64,000 bases of DNA. Origin: Betaproteobacteria bacterium. Lineage in GTDB: Bacteria; Pseudomonadota; Gammaproteobacteria; Burkholderiales; Casimicrobiaceae. The notes beneath the pieces are model-generated. The model was not told the origin of the DNA. It saw only the letters and a program-made list of their open reading frames with translations, and did not search any database. Below, in pieces: positions 1 through 10,689 of this stretch; the stretch's first letter is position 1; every line of letters starts with the position of its first letter. The DNA lies in the NCBI GenBank assembly GCA_016861105.1, contig BOKS01000013.1, forward strand, positions 1-64,000, in the 5' to 3' direction. The translations under genes and the position numbers were made by a program.

Positions 1-60
1 GACCAGCTCGACCATCTGCTGGCGAAACTCCGCGGCGTACGGCGGGTGGGACTTCGGCAT
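1..60 (-). CDS. IS3-family transposase OrfA, N-terminal fragment cut by the window edge
   Basis: Only the first 20 codons are visible. The start reads MPKSHPPYAAEFRQQMVEL, the characteristic opening of IS3-family OrfA proteins, whose N-terminal helix-turn-helix recognises the element ends. The ATG at 58-60 (complement) is preceded by a strong purine-rich ribosome site, GGAAGGAAGGAG. It lies just inside an IS end (see 90-114). In this family OrfA is normally followed by OrfB, made as a frameshifted OrfAB transposase; both would lie left of the window. The family call rests on recognising the N-terminus plus the terminal repeat; the exact IS name cannot be given. Confidence 0.8.
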   Translation of the reverse strand, partial: MPKSHPPYAAEFRQQMVELV

Positions 61-114
61 AGTGAACTCCTTCCTTCCAAAGGATGAGGTGTCCACGAAA
101 ACGGGTCAACTCCA
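1..114 (-). mobile_element. IS3-family insertion sequence, left end (partial)
   Basis: The element runs off the left edge. Its outer end appears to be at 114, where on the minus strand a sequence beginning TGGAGTTGACCCGTTTTCG (about 90-114) has the look of an IS3-family terminal inverted repeat that starts with TG. The transposase start codon follows about 54 bases further in, normal spacing for the family. The other inverted repeat and the target-site duplication are outside the window, so the boundary is inferred from the repeat start and from where homology of the interrupted gene stops. Confidence 0.75.
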
Positions 115-415
115 CCACCAGTCCCGCGTTGACGCTGTTCGCGAGGTTGGTCTGGGCACGATGGCGGAAGCGCGGCTCGAGCGCCGACCCGAGCCGATTC
201 ATGAACGCCGCCATCTGCAGGCGCGTGACCGTCCCGTCCGGGCAGTACTCGGTGGCGGACGTGCAGCCGGTGGTGACGCCGCGGTTGCGGATCCACTCGA
301 CGGCGGCGCAGAAGGGACTGGACGTGTCGACGTCGTTGAACCCGGCGCACGGGAGCGCGAGAAGCGGCGCGGGGGTCAGGAGGAGGAGCCAGGCTACGAG
401 GCGCGCGATGCGCAT
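115..415 (-). pseudogene. S-layer homology (SLH) domain protein, interrupted by the IS3 element
   Basis: Reading from an ATG at 413-415, the frame gives a signal peptide (MRIARLVAWLLLLTPAPLLA) and then an SLH-like repeat: FNDVDTSSPFCAAVEWIRNR, GVTTGCT, YCPDGTVTRLQMAAFMNRLG. SLH-type repeats of this cysteine-containing sort occur in exported proteins, often at the N-terminus of larger surface proteins. After about 100 codons the frame enters the IS end at 114 and continues there only as unrelated sequence. The original C-terminus must lie on the other side of the IS, left of the window. No strong ribosome site is evident (AAAGGCGA about 10 bases upstream). SLH identity is by motif recognition; the anchoring partner is unknown. 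Confidence 0.65.
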
Positions 416-723
416 GGTGGATTCGCCTTTGTCGCGAGGATCGGATGGCCGTCGGCGGCCGCGGGCGCCGCGATCGCTCCGGAGGACGGGCAACGCCTCC
501 CGGTCCCGGTCGCGCGCGGAGCCACCGGATCTTGCTTTGCCGTCGCCCTGGTCGACCTCCGGCGCCGGAACGCAATGCCGTGCCGGCGCGCACGGCCGCC
601 GTCGCGGAGCGCCAAACCGCGCGCGCCAGGTCGACGCCGCCGGCGACTGGGCCGGCGTCGTAGCCTGCGCAGCCCGCGGCGACTGCGGCAGCGGTGGCCA
701 GGCGCCTTGCGTTGCGCCCGGAC
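416..723. other. Intergenic region, no gene recognised
   Basis: This 308-base gap lies between the interrupted SLH gene and the acyl-CoA dehydrogenase stop. All open frames here are Arg/Ala/Pro-rich, typical of chance frames in very GC-rich DNA. No convincing promoter or U-tract terminator was seen. It presumably contains the promoter of the SLH gene. Confidence 0.5.
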
Positions 724-1932
<1,209 letters not shown>

Positions 1933-1960
1933 GGCAATTCCTCTGGCGATCGGGGGGCGG

Positions 1961-2752
1961 TCAGAGCCAGCTCAGGCCGTGGCCGCCGTCGACCACGATC
2001 GTGCTGCCCGTCATGTAGGCCCCGGCGTCGGAGAGCAGCAGCAGCATGGCGCCGTCGAGGTCCGCCGGCACGCCGAAGCGGCGCAGCGCGACGCGCTTCA
2101 CCATCGCCTCGCCGGCGGGCGAGCGCAGGAAGTCGCGGTTGAGCTCGGTCTCCACGTAGCCGGGCGCGATCGCGTTGACGCGGATGCCGCGCGGCGCGAG
2201 CTCGAGCGCGAGGGCCTCGGTCAGGCGCACCAGTCCCGCCTTGGCCGCGACGTACGCCGCGACCTGCTTGGCGACGCGGTAGGCGAGGATCGAGGCGACG
2301 TTGACGATGACGCCGCCGCGCGCGCCCGCCGCCATCGACCGCGCGGCGGCGCGCGCGACGCGGAACGCGCCGCTCAGGTTCGTGTCGAGCACGCGCGTCC
2401 ACGCCTCCTCGTCGGTCTCGAGCGCCGGCTTCGTCACCGCGATGCCGGCGTTGTTGACCACCAGGTCGATCGCGCCGGCCGCGGCGATCGCGTCCTCGAC
2501 CGAGGCCGCGCTGCGCACGTCGAGCCTCACGGCGTCCGCACGGCCGCCGGCCTCGCGGATCGCCGCGACGGTGGCCGCGAGCTCCGCGTCGCGGCGCGCG
2601 GCGACGACCACCGCGCCGCCGTGGGCGGCGATCAGCCGCGCGAAGTGCCGACCGAGGCCGCCCGAGGCGCCGGTGACGAGCGCGCGCCGCCCGGCGAGCG
2701 CGTCCGCCCGGAACAGCCCCGGCGCGCCGGTCCCGCTCGCCTCAGCGGGCAT
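1961..2752 (-). CDS. SDR-family NAD(P)-dependent oxidoreductase
   Basis: A 263-residue classical short-chain dehydrogenase/reductase. The cofactor loop TGASGGLG is at 27-34, NNAG at 101-104, the catalytic Ser near 155 and the YxxxK pair (Tyr168, Lys172) in AAYVAAKAG. The C-terminal VDGGHGLSWL is the usual SDR end. Such enzymes interconvert hydroxy and keto groups; in this operon it could act as a 3-hydroxyacyl-CoA dehydrogenase after the neighbouring dehydrogenase, but that is inferred from context. The start codon overlaps the 3' end of the upstream ligase gene by 11 bases, indicating translational coupling. A later start (just before the GRRALVTG strand) cannot be excluded. Confidence 0.9.
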   Translation of the reverse strand: MPAEASGTGAPGLFRADALAGRRALVTGASGGLGRHFARLIAAHGGAVVVAARRDAELAATVAAIREAGGRADAVRLDVRSAASVEDAIAAAGAIDLVVNNAGIAVTKPALETDEEAWTRVLDTNLSGAFRVARAAARSMAAGARGGVIVNVASILAYRVAKQVAAYVAAKAGLVRLTEALALELAPRGIRVNAIAPGYVETELNRDFLRSPAGEAMVKRVALRRFGVPADLDGAMLLLLSDAGAYMTGSTIVVDGGHGLSWL

Positions 2753-4373
2753 GCGCCTTCGCGTGCTCGCGCAGCACGTTCTTCTGGATCTTGCCGGTCG
2801 CCGTCTTCGGCAGCGAACCGAACACGACGTGGCGCGGCACCTTGTAGTGCGCGATGTGCTCGCGGCACCAGGCCACGACCTCCGCGGCCGTGAGGACGGC
2901 GCCCGCCTTCGGCGTCACGAACGCGCACGGCGTCTCGCCCCAGGTGCTGTCCGGGCACGCCACCACGGCGGCCTCCATCACCTGCGGGTGTCGGTACAGG
3001 CACTCCTCGACCTCGAGCGAGCTCACGTTCTCCCCGCCGGTGATGATGATGTCCTTGCTGCGGTCCTTGATCTCGATGTAGCCGTCCCCGTGCCACACCG
3101 CGAGGTCGCCCGTGTGATACCAGCCCTGCGCGAACGCGGCCGCCGTCGCCGCGGGGTTGCGCAGGTAGCCCTTCATGATCGTGTTGCCGCGCAGCTGCAC
3201 TTCGCCCATCGTGCGACCGTCGCGCGGCACCGGCGCACCGGTCCGCTGATCGGCGACCCGCAGGGACGCGAGCGTCGGCAGCGGCACCCCTTGGCGCGCC
3301 ATGCTTCGCGCCCGCTGCTCGAGCGGCAGCTGCGACCACTCCTGCTGCGGAGCGCACAGCGTCGCCGGCCCGTAGGACTCGGTGAGCCCGTAGAGGTGGG
3401 TCACGCGGAAGCCCATCCGCTCCATCGCCTCGATGACCGCCGACGGAGGTGCCGCGCCGCCGGTCGCCACCTCGACCCCGTGGTCGAAGCGCCGCCTGAC
3501 CGCGTCCGGCGCGTGGACCAGCAGGTTGAGCACGATCGGGGCGCCGCACAGGTGCGTGACGCGGTGCTCGGCGATCAACGGGAAGATCAGCGCGGGGTCG
3601 ACGCGGCGCAGGCACACGTGCGTGGCGCCCGCCGCCGTCACCGCCCACGTGTAGGTCCAGCCGTTGCAGTGGAACATCGGCAGCGTCCACAGGTAGACGC
3701 TGTCCGGCCGCAGGCCGAACGCCAGCGCGTTGCCCAGCGCATTGAGGTACGCGCCGCGGTGGTGGTAGACCACGCCCTTCGGGTCGCCGGTCGTCCCCGA
3801 CGTGTACAGCAGCGCGAGCGGCGCCCACTCGTCGTCGACGCCCGGCCACTCGAAGGCGGGGTCGCCGCCGGCGAGAAGCTCGTCGTAGGTGAGCGCGCCC
3901 AGGCGCGTGACCGGATCGCCGTGGCCGGGACCCTCCGGATCGTCGAGGTCGATCACGTCGATCGGACGCGCCAGTCGCGACAGCGCGTCGCGCAGCACCG
4001 CGGCGAATTCGCCGTCCGCCAGCAGCAGCCGCGCTTCGCCGTGCGCGAGGCACGCGGCGATCGTGGCCGCGTCCAGACGCACGTTCAGCGGGTTGAGGAC
4101 GGCGCCCAGCGCCGGCACGGCGTAGTGCGCCTCGAGCATCGCCGGCGTGTTCGGCGCGAGGATCGCGACCGTGTCGCCGCGCCCGATGCCGCGCCGCGCG
4201 AGCGCGTGCGCGAGGCGCCTGCAGCGCGCCGCGAACTCGGCGTAGGTGAACGCCTGGCGGCCGTGCCGCACCGCCACCTTCCGCGGATAGACCAGCGCGC
4301 TGCGCTCGAGGAAGCCCACCGGCGACAGCGGCACGTGGTTGGCCGCGTTGCGCGCGAGGTCGCGATCGTCCAC
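2742..4373 (-). CDS. AMP-forming acyl-CoA ligase (medium-chain fatty acid type)
   Basis: A 543-residue adenylate-forming enzyme that activates a carboxylic acid with ATP and CoA. The P-loop YTSGTTGDPKG is at about 190-200, YGLTE in the A5 region, YHTGDLA (A7) and IIITGGENVSSLEVE (A8) follow, and PKTATGKIQK near 522-531 carries the catalytic lysine. Length and the N-terminal NHVPLSPVGFLERSA match the medium-chain fatty acyl-CoA synthetase group. The frame is open much further upstream, but a GTG at 4371-4373 preceded by AAGGATAGGA gives the family-like start, just 8 bases after the smpB stop. It heads an operon with the SDR and acyl-CoA dehydrogenase, consistent with beta-oxidation of an uncommon acid. 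Confidence 0.9.
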   Translation of the reverse strand: MDDRDLARNAANHVPLSPVGFLERSALVYPRKVAVRHGRQAFTYAEFAARCRRLAHALARRGIGRGDTVAILAPNTPAMLEAHYAVPALGAVLNPLNVRLDAATIAACLAHGEARLLLADGEFAAVLRDALSRLARPIDVIDLDDPEGPGHGDPVTRLGALTYDELLAGGDPAFEWPGVDDEWAPLALLYTSGTTGDPKGVVYHHRGAYLNALGNALAFGLRPDSVYLWTLPMFHCNGWTYTWAVTAAGATHVCLRRVDPALIFPLIAEHRVTHLCGAPIVLNLLVHAPDAVRRRFDHGVEVATGGAAPPSAVIEAMERMGFRVTHLYGLTESYGPATLCAPQQEWSQLPLEQRARSMARQGVPLPTLASLRVADQRTGAPVPRDGRTMGEVQLRGNTIMKGYLRNPAATAAAFAQGWYHTGDLAVWHGDGYIEIKDRSKDIIITGGENVSSLEVEECLYRHPQVMEAAVVACPDSTWGETPCAFVTPKAGAVLTAAEVVAWCREHIAHYKVPRHVVFGSLPKTATGKIQKNVLREHAKAHAR

Positions 4374-4381
4374 CGGGCGTC

Positions 4382-4837
4382 CTATCCTTGCGCGACCCGC
4401 GAGCGCACCAGGCGCTGCTGCTCGCGATTCCACTCGCGCTCCCGGATCGCCGCGCGCTTGTCGTACTGCTTCTTGCCCTTGGCGAGGCCGACCTCGAGCT
4501 TGATCCGCCCGTTGCGATAGTGCAGGTCGAGGGGCACCAGCGTGTAGCCCGCGCGCTCGACCTTGCCGACCAGGCGCGCGATCTCCTCGCGGTGCATCAG
4601 CAGCGTGCGCGTCCGCGTCGGATCCGGCTTGACGTGCGTCGATGCGGTGGCGAGCGGCGATACGTGGGCGCCGAGCAGCACGATCCGCCCGTCCTTCACC
4701 ACCACGTAGGACTCCTTGAGGTTCGCCCGGCCGGCGCGGATGGCCTTCACCTCCCAGCCCTCGAGCGACAGCCCGGCCTCGAAGCGTTCCTCGATAAAAT
4801 AGTCGTGCCAGGCCTTGCGGTTCTCGACGATGCTCAC
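4382..4837 (-). CDS. smpB: SsrA-binding protein SmpB
   Basis: A 151-residue protein that binds tmRNA and delivers it to ribosomes stalled on broken mRNA for trans-translation. It shows the conserved [21 protein letters not shown] opening, [11 protein letters not shown], and the basic C-terminal tail starting [17 protein letters not shown] that enters the mRNA channel. Length is typical. The start is a GTG at 4835-4837. It is transcribed divergently from ratA, an arrangement also seen in enterobacteria (smpB-ratA-ratB), which supports both calls. Confidence 0.97.
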   Translation of the reverse strand: MSIVENRKAWHDYFIEERFEAGLSLEGWEVKAIRAGRANLKESYVVVKDGRIVLLGAHVSPLATASTHVKPDPTRTRTLLMHREEIARLVGKVERAGYTLVPLDLHYRNGRIKLEVGLAKGKKQYDKRAAIREREWNREQQRLVRSRVAQG

Positions 4838-4914
4838 GCCACGCCCTGCCTCCGGGAGAGTCGCGCGGCGGCGAGGACATCGCGCACGCGGGGTCCCATT
4901 CTACTCAAAGCCCC

Positions 4915-5349
4915 GTGCAACGCGTCCGCAAGTCCGTCCTCGTCCCGCACAGCGCGGAGCAGATGTTCGCGCTGGTCGACAACGTCGAGGACTATCCCCG
5001 CTTCCTGCCGTGGTGCGGCGGCGCCGCGGTGCTGGAGGAGCACGAGAACGGCAAGACGGCGCGCATCGACATCGACTTCCACGGCGTGCGCGCGCACTTC
5101 ACCACCGCCAACGAGAACCGGCCGCCCGAGTCGATCGTGGTGACGCTGGAGGACGGGCCGTTCCGGCACCTGCACGGGGAGTGGCGCTTCGTCGCGCTCT
5201 CCGGCGACGCCTGCAAGATCGAGTTCGAGCTCGCCTACGAGTTCGCCACGCACCTGCTCGAGCGCGTCGTCGGGCCGGTGTTCGGCCACATCGCGAACAC
5301 CTTCGTCGACGCCTTCGTCAGGCGCGCCGACAAGCTGCACGGCGGATGA
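4915..5349 (+). CDS. ratA: RatA/Coq10-type START-domain protein
   Basis: A 144-residue SRPBCC (START/polyketide cyclase) protein. The sequence has the family signature VRKSVLVPHSAEQMFALVDN, then EDYPRFLPWCGGA, and a C-terminal amphipathic stretch GPVFGHIANTFVDAFVRRA. Homologues are described as ubiquinone-binding Coq10 proteins in respiration and, in E. coli, as RatA, reported to interfere with ribosome subunit association. Which role applies is unresolved; no antitoxin activity need be assumed. The start is a GTG at 4915. The gene overlaps rnfH (ATGA at 5346-5349) and diverges from smpB 77 bases away. Confidence 0.9.
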   Translation: MQRVRKSVLVPHSAEQMFALVDNVEDYPRFLPWCGGAAVLEEHENGKTARIDIDFHGVRAHFTTANENRPPESIVVTLEDGPFRHLHGEWRFVALSGDACKIEFELAYEFATHLLERVVGPVFGHIANTFVDAFVRRADKLHGG

Positions 5350-5675
5350 GGGTGCTCGTCGCCTACGCGGGTCCCGAAGGCGAGGCGGTCGACCCGGTGG
5401 AGGTGCCCGACGGGGCGCGGGTCGCCGACGCGCTCGCCCGCTGCCGCGTCGCGCCGCGCCTCGGACTGGATCTCGCGGGCCTGGACGTTGCCATCCACGG
5501 CCAGCGCGCGCACGCCCAGACGCCGCTGCGCGACGGCGACCGGATCGAACTGGTGCGGCCGCTCGTGGCCGATCCGCGGGACGCGCGCCGGCGCCGCGCG
5601 GCGGACCATCCGCTGCCCCGTCCCCGCCCCGTGCCGCGACGCCCGCGCGGCGTCCGCGACCGCGACGGCGGCTGA
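5346..5675 (+). CDS. rnfH: RnfH family protein (RatB-like, ubiquitin-fold)
   Basis: A 109-residue protein with a beta-grasp fold like ThiS/MoaD: MRVLVAYAGPEGEAVDPVEV, an alpha helix (ARVADALARC), and LRDGDRIELVRPLVADPRDARRRRA. Family members lack the C-terminal Gly-Gly of sulfur carriers, and here the tail is Arg/Pro-rich. In E. coli the homologue is the downstream partner of ratA; elsewhere it lies in rnf operons. Its biochemical role is not firmly known. Translation is coupled to ratA through an ATGA overlap, which fixes the start. Confidence 0.88.
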   Translation: MRVLVAYAGPEGEAVDPVEVPDGARVADALARCRVAPRLGLDLAGLDVAIHGQRAHAQTPLRDGDRIELVRPLVADPRDARRRRAADHPLPRPRPVPRRPRGVRDRDGG

Positions 5676-5732
5676 CGACGCCTGCCTGCACAGCGTACGC
5701 GCAGTGCCCGGTCCGGCCGGGCCCGTCCGGCC

Positions 5733-6053
5733 GTGCCGCTGCTCACCCGCGCCGTCGCGCGCCACGCGTGGACGGTCGCCGGCAGCGGCCGGTTCCGGGT
5801 CGAGCACGGTCGCGGACGCACCGTGCTCGCGATCACCGCCAATCGGCTGTGCCGCGGGCAGGCGGCCAGCGGGCCCTGCTGCGACTACTACGCCGCGACT
5901 TTCGACCGGCTGTCTGGGCGGCTGTGCGGCGCCCGCGTCGTCGAGGTCGCCTGCGAGGCGGCCGGCGCGCCTGCGGCGTTCGAGGTGACGCGGAGGCGCG
6001 CCGCGCCGCCGCGTGCGGCGCGAGCCTTGGTCAGCGCGCGCCCGCCTTCCTGA
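5733..6053 (+). pseudogene. V4R-domain (BchJ-like) C-terminal fragment
   Basis: This 106-residue frame shows a coherent C-terminal V4R pattern: TRAVARHAWTVAGSGRF, LAITANRLCRG, CCDYYAATFDRLSGRL, VVEVACEAAGAPAAFEV. V4R (4-vinyl reductase) domains bind small hydrophobic ligands and occur in BchJ and in regulators; the Cys/His positions resemble a metal site. The N-terminal half of the domain is missing. The frame is the same as rnfH and stays open from its stop at 5675, so the coding signal may begin before the GTG at 5733. The final conserved Cys of the usual CxFEV motif is Ala here. It is either a decayed gene or a small stand-alone protein; no ribosome site was seen. Confidence 0.4.
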
Positions 6054-6717
6054 GCCGCGCGACGAGCGCGGCGTCGCCGGTGCGCTCGGCCCACTGCAGC
6101 GCGGTGGCGCCGTTCTCGTTCGCGTGCGCGACGTCGGCGCCGCGCTCGATCAGGAGCACGGCGGTGGAGAAGCGCTCCTCGCGCACGGCCATCATCAGCG
6201 CCGTGGTTCCGTTCGGCGAGCGCGCATCGATGTCCGCGCCCTCGCCGAGCAGGAAGCGGACGAGTTCGTCGTGCCCCCCGGTGGCCGCGTAGATCAGCGG
6301 CGTCCACCCGGCGTGGTCGACCGCGGCGCCCTTCGCACGAAGCCGCCGGGCGACGTCGACGTGGCCGTTCAGCGACGCGAGCATCAGGGCGGTGTCGCCG
6401 AAGGGATTGCGGACGTCGGGCTTCGCGCCGGCATCGAGGAGCGCCTCGACGGTGCGCAGGTTGCCCTCGCGGGACGCGACGACCAGCACCGGCCAGCCGT
6501 CCGCGCCGACGGAATCGGGATCGAAGCCGCGGGCGAGGAACTCGCGCACCTGCTGCACGCGGTCGTTCTTCACTGCGAGGACGAAGTCGTCGAGCGTGGG
6601 GGGTGGCAGCGCCGGCGAGCCTTCGGGGCGGCGGGCGCGGGACTGCGCCCGCGCCGTGCCGGCGAGCGGCGCCGCGGCCAGCGCGGCCGCGGCTTCAAGG
6701 AAGCGTCGTCTGTGCAT
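6031..6717 (-). CDS. Tat-exported ankyrin-repeat protein
   Basis: A 228-residue protein with a twin-arginine signal (HRRRFLEAAAALAAAPLAG, cleavage likely after TARA near residue 24), then about five ankyrin repeats from residue 40 to the end: GWPVLVVASREGNLRTVEAL, GDTALMLASLNGHVDVA, GWTPLIYAATGGHDELV, GTTALMMAVREERFSTA, GATALQWAERTGDAALV. Ankyrin repeats bind proteins; export by Tat points to a folded periplasmic adaptor. Its start lies 23 bases inside the tatD 3' end, so it is translated with the tmk-holB-pilZ-tatD cluster. Its 3' end overlaps the V4R frame on the other strand by 23 bases. The binding partner is unknown. Confidence 0.88.
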   Translation of the reverse strand: MHRRRFLEAAAALAAAPLAGTARAQSRARRPEGSPALPPPTLDDFVLAVKNDRVQQVREFLARGFDPDSVGADGWPVLVVASREGNLRTVEALLDAGAKPDVRNPFGDTALMLASLNGHVDVARRLRAKGAAVDHAGWTPLIYAATGGHDELVRFLLGEGADIDARSPNGTTALMMAVREERFSTAVLLIERGADVAHANENGATALQWAERTGDAALVARLRKAGAR

Positions 6718-7477
6718 CGATGGCGAAGAGGCGGAAGAAGTTGCGCGAGGTCGCGGCGGCGACCTCGTCGAGCGGAAGGCCGCGCAGGCGCGCGATCTCC
6801 TCGGCGACGTGGACGACCAGCGCGGGGTGGTTGCGCTTGCCGCGGTGCGGCACCGGGGCGAGGTAGGGGCTGTCGGTCTCGATCAGCATGCGGTCGAGGG
6901 GCACGCGGCGGGCGACGTCCTTGAGGTCCGTCGCGTTGCGGAACGTCACGATGCCGGAGAACGAGATGTGGAAGCCGAGGTCGAGCGCCGCCTTCGCGAC
7001 CTCCCAGGTCTCCGTGAAGCAGTGCATCACGCCGCCGGCCTCGCGGGCGCCCTCCTCGCGCATGACGGCGAGCGTGTCGCCGGCGGCGGCGCGCGTGTGG
7101 ATCACCAGCGGCTTGCGCGCCGCGCGCGCCGCGCGCACGTGCGTGCGGAAGCGCTCGCGCTGCCAGCCGAGGTCGCCCTCCTGGCGGTAGTAGTCGAGCC
7201 CCGTCTCGCCGATCCCCACCACCTTCGGCTGCGCGGCGAGCGCGAGCAGCCGCTCGACCGTCGGCTCCTCGGTGTCCGGATAGTCGGGGTGCACGCCCGC
7301 CGTCGCGTAGAGGTTGCCATGCGCAGCCGCGAGCGCGTGCACGCGCGCCCAGGCCGCGAGGTCCACCGAGATGCACAGCGCGTGCGTGACGCGGGCCTCG
7401 CGCATCGCCGCGAGGAGCGCGCCCACGTCCGCCGCGAGTTCCGGGAAGTCGAGGTGGCAGTGCGAGTCGACGAACAC
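6695..7477 (-). CDS. tatD: TatD-family metal-dependent DNase
   Basis: A 260-residue TIM-barrel hydrolase. Metal ligands are visible: HCHLD at 6-10, the Glu of GIGETGLDYY, His in PLVIHTRAA and GGVMHCF, and Asp in ETDSPYLAPVPHRGKRN. TatD/YcfH enzymes are 3'-5' exonucleases or deoxyribonucleases linked to DNA repair. In proteobacteria this paralogue commonly lies directly downstream of holB-pilZ, as here. The start was placed at the GTG at 7475-7477 giving VFVDSHCHLD, which matches the family N-terminus and usual length; no clear ribosome site precedes it. The gene overlaps the ankyrin gene by 23 bases. Confidence 0.92.
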   Translation of the reverse strand: MFVDSHCHLDFPELAADVGALLAAMREARVTHALCISVDLAAWARVHALAAAHGNLYATAGVHPDYPDTEEPTVERLLALAAQPKVVGIGETGLDYYRQEGDLGWQRERFRTHVRAARAARKPLVIHTRAAAGDTLAVMREEGAREAGGVMHCFTETWEVAKAALDLGFHISFSGIVTFRNATDLKDVARRVPLDRMLIETDSPYLAPVPHRGKRNHPALVVHVAEEIARLRGLPLDEVAAATSRNFFRLFAIDAQTTLP

Positions 7478-7569
7478 GTCCGGGCCGAAGACTTGAGACG
7501 AGGGGCGAGCGGCACGCGGAGCACGGAACCTGCCGGCGCCCGGCGAAGCCCGCCACCCGCGGCGCGCGC

Positions 7570-7947
7570 CTACAGGGTGTGCGTGGGGCGCGACGAGGCG
7601 AGCGTCTCGCCGAGGATCTTCTCGATGGTGGCGCGCGCGGCGGCGCCGGTCTCGTCCTGCGTGAACTGGACGCCGATGCCCTGCGTGCGGTTCCCCTGGA
7701 CGCCCTCGGGCGTGATCCAGACGACCTTGCCTTGCACCGCGATGCGGTTGGGATCGTCCATGAGCGACAGCAGCATGAACACTTCCTCGCCGAGGCGGTA
7801 CTCGCGCGACGTGGGGATGAAGATGCCGCCGCCGCGCAGGAACGGCATGTAGGCGGCGTACAGCGCGGCCTTCTCCCGGATGTTCAGCGACAGCACGCCC
7901 GGCCGCGCGACGGCGGGGGCGGCTGCGGCTGCGGATCGGTCGGCCAT
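7570..7947 (-). CDS. pilZ: Type IV pilus assembly protein PilZ
   Basis: A 125-residue PilZ-domain protein. It has the specific signature of the founding PilZ family (LSLNIREKAALYAAYMPFL, GGGIFIPT, GKVVWITPEGVQGNR, GIGVQF). Members of this group lack the N-terminal RxxxR motif that other PilZ domains use to bind cyclic-di-GMP, and none is visible here, so it likely acts through protein contacts in type IV pilus biogenesis (in other species with the PilB ATPase and the FimX EAL protein). Position after tmk-holB and before tatD is the standard proteobacterial order. The ATG at 7945-7947 starts it 8 bases beyond the holB stop. Confidence 0.93.
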   Translation of the reverse strand: MADRSAAAAAPAVARPGVLSLNIREKAALYAAYMPFLRGGGIFIPTSREYRLGEEVFMLLSLMDDPNRIAVQGKVVWITPEGVQGNRTQGIGVQFTQDETGAAARATIEKILGETLASSRPTHTL

Positions 7948-7955
7948 GGCAGGGA

Positions 7956-9646
<1,691 letters not shown>

Positions 9647-10657
9647 TCAGCGCACGCCGCGCTTCAGCTGGAAGCGCGCCACGGCACGGTTGTGGTCGGC
9701 GAGCGTCGTGCTGAACTCGCTGGTCCCGTCGCCGCGGGCGACGAAGTAGAGGTAATCCGTGGCCGGCGGATCGAGGACGGCCTCGATCGATGCCTGCGAC
9801 GCGAACGCGATCGGCGTGGGCGGCAGTCCCGCGCGCGTGTACGTGTTGTACGGTCCGTCGGCATCGAGGTCGCGGCGGCGAAGGTCGCCGTCGAACGACG
9901 CACCGAGGCCGTAGATGACGGTGGGGTCGGTCTGCAGCCGCATGCCGATCCGCAGCCGGTTCACGAACACCGACGCCACCAGCGGACGGTCGGCCGGCCG
10001 GCCGGTCTCCTTCTCGACGATCGACGCCAGGATCAGCGCCTCGTAGGGGCTCGCCAGCGGCAGCCCCTGCGCACGCGCGGCCCACGCGGCGTCCAGGCGC
10101 TCGCGCAGCAGGCGATGCGCCCGGCGCAGGATCGTCGTGTCCGTCGTGCCGGCCGCGAAGAAGTACGTGTCGGGGAAGAACTGGCCTTCGGGGTGCGGCG
10201 CGTCGATGCCGAGTCGCGCGGGCCAGTCGGCGTCGGGCAGCGCGGCGACCTCGCGCGCGATGTCGCGCCGCGCGGCGAGCGCGGCGCGCAGGTCGCGCAG
10301 CGTCGTGCCCTCGCCGATCGTGAGCGCGACCTGCGTGACATCGCCCTGCGTCAGCTTCGCGAGGAGCGCCGGCAGCGTGATGCCCTGCGCCAGCTCGTAG
10401 TTGCCGGCCTTGATCGACCGGTCGGCGCCGCGCCAGCGGGCCAGCGCGACCAGCACTGCCGGATGCGGGATCACGCCCGCCGCCGCGAGATCGCGCGCCA
10501 CGCCCGAGAGCGTCGCGCCGCTGGCGACCTCGATCGCGTAGGGCGTCGACGGGAGCGGCAGCGGCCGTTCGAGATACCAGCGCAGGCACGCGACCGCCGC
10601 GAACGCCGCGACGGCGAGCAGCACGATCGACCAGCGGAGGGCACGGCGCAGCGGCAT
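9647..10657 (-). CDS. mltG: Endolytic murein transglycosylase MltG
   Basis: A 336-residue inner-membrane lytic transglycosylase that cleaves nascent glycan strands and limits their length. One N-terminal membrane segment (about 9-27), a LysM-like region (ASGATLSGVARDL), then the YceG catalytic domain with the active-site Glu in ILASIVEKETG, and QTDPTVIYGLG and YNTYTRAGLPPTPI downstream. It is the first gene of the minus-strand cluster and diverges from gspG; only 32 bases separate the two start codons. Confidence 0.96.
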   Translation of the reverse strand: MPLRRALRWSIVLLAVAAFAAVACLRWYLERPLPLPSTPYAIEVASGATLSGVARDLAAAGVIPHPAVLVALARWRGADRSIKAGNYELAQGITLPALLAKLTQGDVTQVALTIGEGTTLRDLRAALAARRDIAREVAALPDADWPARLGIDAPHPEGQFFPDTYFFAAGTTDTTILRRAHRLLRERLDAAWAARAQGLPLASPYEALILASIVEKETGRPADRPLVASVFVNRLRIGMRLQTDPTVIYGLGASFDGDLRRRDLDADGPYNTYTRAGLPPTPIAFASQASIEAVLDPPATDYLYFVARGDGTSEFSTTLADHNRAVARFQLKRGVR

Positions 10658-10689
10658 TGGAAGGACGGGCAGGCGACTATAATTGTCGC
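10657..10689. promoter_or_regulatory. Divergent mltG/gspG promoter region with an inverted repeat
   Basis: On the plus strand a perfect TATAAT lies at 10678-10683, with TTGGAA at 10657-10662 (15-base spacer), and would start RNA at about 10689-10691, at the gspG ATG (10690). On the minus strand TATAGT (10676-10681) could serve mltG, starting near 10669. Both boxes lie inside an inverted repeat GCGAC-7-GTCGC (10673-10689). The promoter elements are seen directly; activity and start sites are inferred. Confidence 0.5.

Noticed and set aside
394..615. A 73-codon minus frame between the SLH gene and the dehydrogenase
   Set aside because: It overlaps the SLH signal peptide in another frame, has no ribosome site and an Arg/Ala composition.
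4915..5675. ratA-rnfH as a toxin-antitoxin pair
   Set aside because: The RatA/RatB label is historical; both proteins are widely conserved single-copy genes and RnfH has no shown antitoxin activity.
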